This document shows, piece by piece, positions 10,166 through 19,224 of a stretch of DNA of 64,000 nt. The DNA is from Nepenthes gracilis (taxonomy: Eukaryota > Streptophyta > Magnoliopsida > Caryophyllales > Nepenthaceae), in NCBI GenBank assembly GCA_033239525.1, contig BSYO01000023.1:15308763-15372762 (forward strand). Reading direction: 5' to 3'. How positions within the stretch are numbered: position 1 is the stretch's first letter; every line of letters starts with the position of its first letter. Below the pieces are notes generated by a model. The model made no database searches and was not told the origin of the DNA. It worked only from the letters and a program-made list of their open reading frames with translations. The translations under genes were made by a program, and so were the position numbers.

Positions 10166-12264
10166 TCAAGAGAGTGCCGCTCGGCTTCCTCCTCTCTGAG
10201 TCCCATGGGCTCCTGAAGATCCCGTCTGCTCCATCTGAACTGCCTCCTCGGGCGTAAGAGGTTCACCATCTGGCCCTGTCCGAGAGGGACCAGGGAAAGG
10301 CCTGCCATCGACGCCGTACAAGTCTTCCACGCTCAAGGCGCTGACATTCCTGGGATCGAGGACAGCTACAGGAAATCGCGGATGGATCAATCGCGCCACT
10401 CGGCGACACATGCAAACGCAGTCCCGAAACTTGCCGTCCAACACAGGAGCCATCTCTCGGCAATCCGCACGGGCGTCCTCAACCTCTCCTCTGGCGAAGG
10501 ATTCGATCTCGAAGGAGGCCACGCCTTGCCGGAGTCCTTGACATACTCTCCCAAAGAAGCGATCTTCTCCTTAGCTCCATTAACTCAGGCTTCCGCCCGT
10601 TCACGCTAGCCTTCATGAGCGGCCCGAGGACCTCATTTCCAGAGGCGGATTGAGCAATCACTCCCACTAGTCCGTTAAGGCCTTAATCAAGCTCTGAAAG
10701 GCTGCGGCGAGAAAAGTTCATCAAAGTATGAACAGATTGAAAGCAAGGGAAGAAAGGAAGCAGCAGGCTACCTTAGAAACAAGAGGGTCATCCCCTATGC
10801 CACACTCCACGTGGGACTCGGACTCCTGCGACTCGCTCTTGAGCCCCAGCAGGCACCACCTCGAACACGGGCTAACTCGTCAGCTATAAAAGGCGCTGGA
10901 AAGTCTGCCTCGAAATCAACATCCCCAAGAAACTCGAGCAACCGCTCGGCCTCAACTGCAACAGGGTGCTCAGCAGGATCAGAGGGCGTGGACTCGTCAA
11001 CACTCAAGTCCACGACCCCCACATCTCACGGATCATTTCAGCCGACATTCCCCTCTCAGAATCCATCATGGCGCTCCCGCCTCCAATGTCCTCGGAAGGG
11101 TGATCAATCCTGTCCGAGACGTCACCAGGCAAACCAACGGGAGCACAGGGAACAAGATCATCACAAGGGGGCTGGACATCCGAGAGCCCCGTAGTCTGAG
11201 CAAGAACCTCCACGGGTGCAGTGGGGAGATTAGCAATGGAAGTGAAGGCGAGACCGCCAGATCCCGAGGGCTCCGGAAGAGAGGCTTCAGTCCTCATCCT
11301 ATTGATCAGAGGAACATCATCATCATCGTCAACACAGGAGGATTGGTCGCCCGGAAGCTCTCTAGTCCGCGCAAAAGCTCTCGGGGGCTCGACCGAAATA
11401 TTAGCAGTGGAAGTGAAGCCGAGACCCCCAGACCTCGAGGACTCAGAGAAAGAGCCAGTCCCCGACCTCGTGAGCAGAGGAGCAGCCACGTCATCATCGC
11501 TCGCACCCTCAATATCAAAATCCTCATCATCACTCGAGGAGCGCTCAGCAGTGGGTCCCCCAATCCTCGGTCTCTCCTTGGCCTTTACGGAAGAAGCCGG
11601 GCCGGGAGCCTCATCCCGCGGTCCCCACTTGGCTACCCTGAACTTATTAGTAGTCAGCCAGATGTTGCGCTTGTTCAAATGGAAGCTCCACAGATTGGCC
11701 AGCACGAAGTCTGTGTGTGCCTTCACCTCCTCTCGGTCCTCCCTCGAAGGGTCAGAGCTATATTGGCTAGCCACCTTCCCCCACGTGGTAGGGATGGCCC
11801 AGTGCTCGTAGACACCGAGAAAGAAGAATTTGTCCTTCCACCGCCTCGTGGAATCTGGGTTGCCACCACACAATGAAGAGAATTCCGGCGGGAGTCATTC
11901 AATGATCAAGAGTTTTGCGTAAACGGAACATCACCTTGACAGTCAGAGCAGTCAAGAGCCTCTCATAACACCGAAAGAAGACGCACAAGGACACCAGATA
12001 CCTCATCGCATTCGGCTGAAGCTTGGCAAGGGGCACCCCGAGCACCCTCATAATGTCATGGAGCTCCTCCAAAATGGAAAACCGTACCCCACCTTTGAGG
12101 TGGGCCTCATAAACGGTGATGAAGCCGTGCGGAGGGTACAACGCCCTATCATGCGGCTCCGGAATCATCATGGCCATAGACTCGGGGATTTGATACTGAG
12201 CTCGGATCTCCGTGAGCTTGTCGAGCGTCACTATGGAAGCAATATCTCTCACTCCAGGCGCCAT
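10166..12264 (-). pseudogene. antisense gene of element A (Transposase_28-like plus C-terminal domain), broken
   Basis: Read opposite to gag. It starts at the ATG ending at 12264 (MAPGVRDIASIVTLDKL). The first block includes GFITVYEAHLKGGVRF and LGVPLAKLQPNAMRYLVSLC, then KDKFFFLGVYEHW. This order resembles the Pfam family 'Transposase (putative) gypsy type' (Transposase_28); this is recognition by eye. A stop at 11899-11901 and a shift near 11875 split the frame. An acidic, Ser-rich linker (11004-11600) follows. A likely intron at 10702-10772 (AAG/GTAGCC donor, CCGCAG acceptor) leads to a C-terminal domain at 10166-10522 (PRFPVAVLDPRN, then EDLYGVDGRPFPGPS) shared with B. Its function is unknown; despite the family name, transposase activity is not shown. 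Alternative: a captured host gene. Confidence 0.7.
10702..10772 (-). other. probable intron of the element A antisense gene
   Basis: On the minus strand TTTCTAAG/GTAGCCTGC is the donor and TCTCGCCGCAG/CCTTTC the acceptor, with a pyrimidine-rich tract before the acceptor. The B copy has a 76-bp candidate intron at the homologous place (46147-46222). Frame continuity cannot be proved in A because the gene is broken. Confidence 0.5.
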
Positions 12265-12691
12265 GAAAAACAGAATCGACAAAGACGAAGAAGAAGCTCA
12301 AACGAAGTAGAAAACGAAAAGCTCCGGGCATCGGAAGGAAAACGAATGGGCAAGCGCGAAGATGAAAAAACCGGGGCAGCAAGGAGTTTAAATAAACCCT
12401 AGAGTACGGAAGGCGTACTCATTACCCTTGCCACGCTCGACCACGACCATTCGCCTCAGAAGCCTGGTGATCTCTCCTTCCCAAGGCGCCTGATAGCATG
12501 TCACATCAGCAGGATACGGCATTTAATGCTCCAGCAGGGATGTGAAACGGCGGCTCAGAAGAGGTCCGGGGACAACCTCCCATCAAGCTCAACGCAGCGC
12601 TCGCCATCAGGACACATGCTCTCGGACGACCGACACCCCCAACAGGCTAGCGACTTCATGCCAAACGACCGAGAACCTCGAGTCCTTTGGC

Positions 12692-12701
12692 ATGGGGGCT
12701 A
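12692..12701 (+). promoter_or_regulatory. polypurine tract of element A
   Basis: ATGGGGGCTA directly precedes the 3' LTR start TGTTGGG. A G-rich tract here primes plus-strand DNA synthesis. The equivalent in B is ATGGAAAGTTA before 48288. Confidence 0.7.
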
Positions 12702-13642
12702 TGTTGGGTCCTAGTATAGACGCCCATAAAAGCACGGCCCAAGAGAAGGGCCCAAATAAGAAGCCTAGGGATACTTTCACAAGCTAAGGAAATCAGATGG
12801 CCCAAGTAAAAAGCCTAAGGGCCGAGAGCGCAAGAAGTCTTAGAACTGCCCGAGAGGCCAGGAAAAGACGCTCGGACTTTCCCCAGAAGGACCTCCAAGA
12901 GCCGCTTCATCTCACGAGTCCACAAACTCACGAGGAACATCACAACCGGGATTCGGACCGCTCGTTCATGACCGGGAATGCCAGTGTTACTTCGCCGATT
13001 CCCAAAAGCCTCGCAGCTTCGCGCTGGTCCACCGTCTCAAGAGGCACGCTTAGTCAAATCGGCCGATATTGGATCCTGTACGCCGACACACTTCGAATCT
13101 TTGCGCGCCCGCATGCCACTCCCACGCGTCGGCAGCATTAAAGGGAGTCGGTGGACCCGCTCTTCAATCGTCGGATGGACGCCACGTGTCTTCTCTCCAA
13201 CTACCCGTTTCCCACTATAAATACTCAGCAAAACCCCTTTCAAAAGGGACACACATACACAGAAAGAGAGAGGCGGAGACCAAGACTTCAACCGGACACT
13301 CTCTCTCCCCAAGACTAATTCCACAAAAAAGAGTAAAAGGCTCCCAGTAAGCATAGCTTTCCAAGAGAGAAACACTGTACGAGAGGCAGGGAAGGGATTA
13401 ACCCACACAACTGTACTTTGTAAAGACTTCAACCCAAATAGTGAAGCACGTTCCAGGCCCTGAGCCTCGTGATTTTTCCTCCCCATTCAAGAGGAGGTTT
13501 TCCACGTAAAACATCCGATCTCAATCTTCATCTCGTATCCAACACCTCAAATACTTGTGTTGCATCCGATTGGACGCCACGGATCCAACACCCCTTATCA
13601 ACGAGCCTGGCTCTGAGAGATCGGTGGAACCAGAACGCAACA
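12702..13642 (+). repeat. 3' LTR of element A
   Basis: Begins TGTTGGGTCC, ends ACGCAACA, 941 bp. It aligns with the 5' LTR along its whole length with scattered substitutions and small indels, and is followed by the ACTGC target duplication. Confidence 0.92.
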
Positions 13643-13647
13643 ACTGC

Positions 13648-14670
13648 TATGACAAAGTTCTTGATACACTAGGAAAGGAATGACCATTAAGTGAGGCTCC
13701 CATATTATTAGACTTTGAGAAGTTAAGATACATGCAAACGTAGATAGGTTACTTCATCATTTAAAACGTAATATTTAGGTCAAGATATAGCAGCTTTAAT
13801 ATTAAACCTCACCCTCAACTTACATGATCTAACGCTTGTTCATATCAGCTAGAGTAAAACTTCAGGAGTTGCCTCTTAAGAAAACATGAGATACCCTAGA
13901 AATTTAATAGGTGCGATGAGCTTAATATACTAGTTACTAGTTACAGAACAAAAAGGATATCCCATAACTGAGTTAGCTCCAACGACAACCTACTGACCCC
14001 TGATCCAACACCTGATGTCCATGACATCCAAGGCCTGATGTCAAAAACACATCGTACAGCGTCAACCAAAGGCTGACTTCAAGTCCTGCTCAATTTCAAT
14101 TGATGCAATTTCAATTCAAATAAAAGAGAAAATACCACTCAGTTGAATTCAACTTAATATTTGCTCCACATCAATGGGTAAATGAGCTGTGCTGGACATC
14201 TCAATTCCTAGCAAATTGAATTCACCAAAAATCTTGGAACTCATAAATAAACTGCCAGCAGGCTGGAACCGATATCAAACTTTGGTAAACCACTCCCAAA
14301 ACCTGAAAAATTATTGCCTGTAGGTAGGGAAGGATTCGACTCAGCATCCTTTACATTAAATGAAATGTTTACCAAAGTATTGACTATGAGAATTGGCAAG
14401 GTCTTTGCATATTAAACATATAGACAAAGATTCCATTCCATTTGGAAAAAGAATCAACTGACACATACTTTAAAAACAGCATACAGAGAAGATTTCTAAG
14501 CTGCAAATAATATTATTAGGACACAAAGCCGAAGAAATAAATGCAGCTTCAACAGAATCATAGGTTCATTGTCTAGGGGACATGATTTTGATCCTGCATT
14601 TGACTCTCGCATCTCTGCCCAGTATTTATACTGATCGAAAGTGCGTGCGAGGTTGATGATTCTCCCCTAA
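13648..14670. other. intergenic segment between element A and the 3' end of the LRR gene
   Basis: No coding signal beyond chance ORFs. The right part (about 14500-14670) should contain the 3' UTR and poly(A) site of the minus-strand LRR gene. An AATAAA-like hexamer cannot be assigned with confidence. Confidence 0.5.
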
Positions 14671-17083
14671 TCAATGGATGCATTTTCGTCCAGGATTTTT
14701 CTTTAATGGAAGATGCTTATGTGAAGATGATGGCATTTCTGATGATGATGTCTTTAAGACACAGTGGTGGTGGTGACTTCGGCTTTTCAGCTTGTTTCTG
14801 CTTCTCTGCCCAATACTTGCATTGCTCCTGGTAGCACTGGAGGACAGTGATCCTGCTCCTTGGCCCACCTTTTTCACTGCTCTCCTTCGACAGCTCAAAC
14901 TACTGTTTCCCAATGAAGCTTTGGCAACACTATCCATGGCTACCTCTCGTGCTTTCTGCTGATTAATCAGTTGCCTGTTCAGGTAAGCTAGTTTTGGGAG
15001 AAGACCACAAACTGCTTTTCTTAGCTGGTCATCACTTAAGTTGCTCTGCATTGGATTTCCCAACAGATTCAGACCTACAAGGGAATTGTAGTTTGCAACA
15101 AGTTGCCCAAGAGCTTTTGTTGTTGTTATCTTGTTGAAGCTAAGGTCCAGGACAGTGAGCTTCAACAGCCTATGTAGTCCTTCTACATCACTAATTTTGT
15201 TGCCGGCTAGATACAACTCCTTGAGTAATGTGCAGTCCGAAAGTCCTGTAATATCAATCCAAAACCTTGTCTCAGAATGACGTAGAATATAAAGCACAAC
15301 AGTCTTTGGGAATGTTGGCAGCAAAATATTCAAGAGAAAATTACCATGCCCAACTCGAGATATTCTATTGTAACTGAGATTGAGTACCCGCAATCGGGTT
15401 AATTCTCTGAGCCCTCCGATGCTGCTGATCTTGTTTCTAGACAAATCAAGGATGTGAAGCCCCTTTGGCAGTGACCCAGCTGTTATGTGATCTGAAAAAC
15501 AATTCGAACAATCAAGCTAGTTAGCAGGGGCTATCGTCACAATAACCAATCCTCATTTCTGTTAGATAAGTGCTTCTGGTTTGAAAGCTTAGATACCTAT
15601 ATTGTTGCTTGATAAGTTGATGGATCGAAGTCTCCAGAAGTGGGAAATGGTTGGTATAACCCTCAATCCCATTCCTGAGATGTGAGCCACAGTTGAGGAA
15701 GAATTCAGAGACTGGATCACACTATTGGCATGCAAGACGTCGTCAGATAAATTTGGCTTAGGATGTTGAGTCAAGTGCGCTGTGCTTCTTGATACCGATT
15801 TACCAGTCTCAGGGGAAGGTGGAAACTCAATGTCCTCAGCACTGTCCTCTCCGTCATCAGCTGGAGATGAGGACAGAATTTTGAGGTCCTTCACCCACTC
15901 ATCCACCCTTTGGAAAGGAGATGGCTGCACAGAGAAAGCAACCCATTGATTCTGAGGCCATAAACTTGAAATTCTGCCTTCAAACCCACCCCTTTGATTA
16001 CTAGGATATTCAGAAAATGAGGCAGGTGACTCTGACTTGCTCAGCTCCTTAACTCGACCCATTTCGAGCGTGTCAGATGAGTACCCACCTAACTGATTGA
16101 GAGAAGCATGAAGGACCGGTCTGGATTTGTCATTCCGTGGCTTTTGCATGTTCCTATGGCTCCATAGGAACAATTTCCACCACAATCTCCTGCTCCTAGA
16201 TGGGAGAATTTGGCTTGAAGACCGCTTCTTCAACACTACTTTGTCAGCACTGTGATGTGTCATGGCAGATGAGTTGCTGTAAGGGCTGCCTGGCCATGGA
16301 AAGACATCCTCCTTTGCTTTCTCTGCCAATTCTTGCAGTTCTTCAAATGACAGGGACTTAGAAGGAGGCAACTGATTGACTATCTTCTGGATCACTTCCC
16401 TTGTCTCCAGGCTTGAGCATGAGCGCTTGAGCATTGGGGAAACCCAGTTCTCTGCCATAGTCATCCCTGGATCACTGACATGGCCACTCTGGATCATGTC
16501 AAGATCATCATCAGCAGCATCTTTCTCATTTTTTCCCTCAAAATGCATGGCCTCTGGTGAAAAATAATCAAACGGATTCATATTGTTGTTTGCCAGCTGA
16601 AGCTCACCCATGCCCCCTTGGCATATATGAGCTTGGGGATTACAGTTGGACTTATCCCTCTTATCCTGTGACTTGACATCACACTCATCTTCGCCTTCAT
16701 AATTTGCATCCATTGTGTCCTTCTCAATGCAACTGTCATGGGTCATTATCTTCACTTCGCAACTAGAGTTTTCAGGGATACTGAATGGTACTGACACACA
16801 GAACGAGGTAGAATATGACTCATCTTGTTGAGTAGTTTTCACTGGGTGTTCCAGCTTCACTTGCAGTGTTCCGACCCCATTTTCATTTTTGGAGTTGCCC
16901 AAAATGTTGCCATCTCTCTGTACTCAAAAGAGATGAACAACAATTTTAAGTCAGCAAATTACATCCAACTAGTGCATTTTAAACGTGGCAGAATTGCACA
17001 ATTAACGACACCTCCGAACCAATCATTACCTTATCTTTCTTCTTCCTCCCCGCCATTGCAGAAAAGCAATTAAAGATCTCCAT
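14671..17083 (-). CDS. leucine-rich-repeat protein of the plant 'outer arm dynein light chain 1-like' family, four coding exons
   Basis: Host gene. Coding exons on the minus strand: 17083-17030, 16917-15597, 15491-15345 and 15245-14671, total 2097 nt, 698 residues. All introns are GT-AG and the phases agree. The start at 17083 is chosen because an in-frame TAA lies just before it and it gives the N-terminus MEIFNCFSAMAGRKKKDK; a second in-frame ATG follows at 17056. Residues 1-420 are a charged, Ser-rich, probably disordered region. About 430-600 hold SDS22-type LRRs (LRSINLSSNNI, LHILDLSRNKIS, LRVLNLSYNRIS, LKELYLAGNKIS, LTVLDLSFNKI) and an LRR cap (LLPKLAYLNRQ). The tail is basic and Ser/His-rich. 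Homologues are usually annotated as 'outer arm dynein light chain 1'. Flowering plants lack axonemal dynein, so the name describes the fold; LRRs suggest protein binding. The frame is intact, so the gene is probably functional. Confidence 0.9.
15246..15344 (-). other. intron 3 of the LRR gene, 99 nt and free of stops
   Basis: Donor CATG/GTAATT, acceptor ATTACAG/GACTTT, phase 1. Its length is a multiple of three and it has no in-frame stop, so retention would add 33 residues inside the LRR domain. LRR spacing (NRISRVGHG then LSDCTLLKELYL) supports splicing it out in the main product. Confidence 0.8.
15492..15596 (-). other. intron 2 of the LRR gene
   Basis: 105 nt, donor AATATAG/GTATCT, acceptor TTTTTCAG/ATCACA, phase 1. 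Splicing restores the repeat as SSNNIDHITAGSLPKGL. Without it the frame stops four nucleotides into the intron. Confidence 0.88.
16918..17029 (-). other. intron 1 of the LRR coding region
   Basis: 112 nt, donor GATAAG/GTAATG, acceptor TTGAGTACAG/AGAGATGG, phase 0, joining AGRKKKDK to RDGNILGNS. It contains stops in the reading frame, so it must be spliced. Confidence 0.8.
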
Positions 17084-17091
17084 TTAGAATT

Positions 17092-18160
17092 CTGAATTCA
17101 CCGAAATTTTCCAGAACTAAAGATCACAAAACCGCAATTTGGATAATAACCTTCGCCTGGAATACTTGTGTCACTATATAATAGAAACAGACATTTCTGA
17201 GTGTTTAGACATGAAACTACAAACACGATGAACCAATCTCAAAGGCAGGACCACACTGGGAATAAATTAGCTCCCATGTTATCCATAATCAATGGTTAGC
17301 GATCAAACCAGCAGCCAGTAAAGAAAGAAAGAGGATGGCATCCTAGAGCAAGAGCAAACCAAATTCTCCACCTCAAGGAATGAGAGGTAATCACTAGACT
17401 GTTGCGCAGAGTGACAAGCGCAACAAGCTCTCTCCAGAAACTTCTCCACTACTTATTAATTCAAATTCAAGAAACCAACATTAGAGATTATCATAAATGA
17501 CCAATTAGACGAAATTTCTGCAGGAACTTCAGCTTATGACACAACCATATCAGACTAATCTAACATACTCCATCTCCCACCCAGCACCCCCCCTCCCAAA
17601 AATTTAAAAAAAAAAAACCAGAAAAAAGAATTTATTACACACAAACGAAAAAGGGGATATATGCAGATGAACATATACATACATGCATGCAAATACGGAT
17701 CCACGGCTGTTTTTGGGAGGTCAAGGACAAAACACGTGCAATATATTGGAATAAAAGTAGCAATATAATCAAGCAGAATCCAATAATACTGAATTAAACA
17801 TATCAAAACAGTAAAAGGCTGGTTGCACCAGAATAAACAAAAATGCAGAGATGGAAGCACATACATATCAAGTGAGCATAAACTATGCATAGGAAAAACC
17901 GAGAACCCTAATAAATGGAAAGCAGAAGAAGCCTATATTGCTGAATTTCCAAATAAAGCACTTAAGAAAACATACGATCCTTTCTCGAGAAACAGACACA
18001 AACTTGCAAGCTTTTGTGGATTACACAAAAGCAGAAACATCGGCTTTGGTTTTCAGAATTTTAGCATAAAACCCGTTGACTATGGATCTCGACACTAAGC
18101 TCATAGAAAGTATGACGAAGTAGAGTAAAATAGATAATTTGATGGTTATAGTGATGATAC
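17092..18160 (-). other. probable 5'-leader intron of the LRR gene
   Basis: Donor TTAAAAAG/GTATCATC at 18160 and acceptor GTGAATTCAG ending at 17092, eight bases before the ATG at 17083. The span has no convincing coding sequence and is AT-rich like plant introns. It is inferred from splice signals only; a promoter inside this segment is the alternative. Confidence 0.4.
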
Positions 18161-18360
18161 CTTTTTAAGTTGAAGTGAACCAGGTTGAGGAATACAACAA
18201 CGGACGAAGAAGAGATCATCTTGGACTTTTTGATAGCAGCAGAGACCCACCAAACATACATGTGCGCGCGTAAGAGGGGCAGAGAAGGTGTCTCGGACAG
18301 AGGATATGCTGAAATAAGCTGTGGGGATGCTGCTGCCAATGCCATGCTGGGATTCCTCAT
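18161..18360 (-). other. probable leader exon of the LRR gene with an upstream ORF
   Basis: The sequence is GC-richer than its flanks and opens at an ATG ending at 18360 (MRNPSMALAAASPQLIS). It stays open to the donor at 18160. After splicing to 17091 it would read on for a few codons and stop just past the main ATG in another frame, so it would be an overlapping upstream ORF. If unspliced it runs to a stop at 18061-18063 (99 residues). It could instead be a small independent gene. I do not recognise the peptide. Confidence 0.35.
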
Positions 18361-18484
18361 GGAATAGAATAAATATGCAGGAGTAGTGACACGCAATAGA
18401 CGCGCTTCAACATTTCACTCTCGCTCCCGCCTTGGCAGCTAGCCACCACCACTTATTCTTTCCCCCTAAAAATCTCCCACCGCT

Positions 18485-18500
18485 TATTCTATATAAATAA
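18485..18500 (-). promoter_or_regulatory. TATA-like element upstream of the LRR leader
   Basis: On the minus strand TTTATATAG lies about 130 bp before the ATG at 18360. A fit to a core promoter is plausible but rests on this motif alone. Confidence 0.3.
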
Positions 18501-18994
18501 ATAAATAACAATAAAGTACCTTCCGCAGAAAATATAACAATCCAAATCATTGTAAAATACCAACCTTGACCTCAATAATGTGGGATGTGTACGCCGGACA
18601 AGGGAAGAAAATTGCACATGAAATGAGATGGCATACTACGTTCCCTTTGATAGTGCTTTCCAATAGAAATTTTCATTTGAAAATATGCTTGAAATTATCC
18701 AATAGAGTAACCCCGTTTTAATTGCTCCCCAACCATTGCCAATAAAGTCTTTGCCTTAGTTTGTTATATTGGTGTCGAAAGAAATCAAATCTTATCGTAA
18801 CTCAACTTCATAATGTCCACATTGCCTAATAGAAGTACAATAAAGGGAAACATCTGGCCACCAATATCTTTTTTTTTTTTTTTTTTTCTCCTAACGCAAA
18901 TAAAGGGACAAAAATGTACATATGAATTTGATTGAGTTACTTTCTTACAAGTCCCACATCTTTTATATATATAATTTTTCACATTCGAAGTTGT
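18501..18994. other. intergenic, AT-rich, with a poly(T) tract
   Basis: Contains an uninterrupted run of Ts at about 18869-18888. No gene or element terminus seen; it probably includes upstream regulatory DNA of the LRR gene. Confidence 0.45.
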
Positions 18995-19224
18995 CAAGCA
19001 TGAGAGTTACTAAAACGATGGTGTTCGCTCGAGGTTTATTTGAGCAAAATTTGTTTCTAGTCACTAGATAGGAGGACACCTAATGCATATTTAAGGAGCA
19101 CTTATATGTCGTTTTAGCAATTTTTGTTGAGATCCATGCCCAAGGAGGACAAGAAGGACATATGTGCATCACTTGCAATGGGAGTTGCACTTGATGTAGG
19201 CCTGAATAATATAAGTGCATTGGT
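18995..19224 (+). repeat. Ty1/copia LTR fragment, related to 30640-30860
   Basis: Shares ordered motifs with the copia 3' end near 30640-30860: TTTGTTGAGATCCATGCCC here against TTTGTTGAGACCCACATC there, followed by GTGCATCACTTGC/GTTGCACTTG. It stops where the chromovirus LTR begins, so the chromovirus may have landed in it. Confidence 0.4.

Larger units (their letters stand above)
7749..13642 (+). mobile_element. complete non-autonomous Tat-like LTR retrotransposon ('A')
   Basis: Two LTRs (7749-8698 and 12702-13642) bound a 4.0-kb interior with PBS, gag remnants, a tandem repeat, an antisense gene and a PPT. The insertion is flanked by a perfect 5-bp target duplication, ACTGC, at 7744-7748 and 13643-13647. 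No protease, reverse transcriptase, RNase H or integrase is present, and the capsid core of gag is missing, so it must have been mobilised in trans. LTR ends are TGTTGGG and GCAACA. The two LTRs are clearly close relatives (950 and 941 bp) but carry many point differences and small indels, so the insertion is not very recent. Confidence 0.92.

Noticed and set aside
11100..11876. 258-residue plus-strand ORF in element A
   Set aside because: It is the shadow of the acidic Ser-rich linker of the antisense gene. The opposite strand carries the sequence shared with element B.
15589..16902. Start of the LRR protein at 16902 (TTG)
   Set aside because: TTG is not a normal plant start. A GT-AG intron at 16918-17029 joins the frame to upstream ATGs at 17056 and 17083, and the latter has an in-frame stop just before it.
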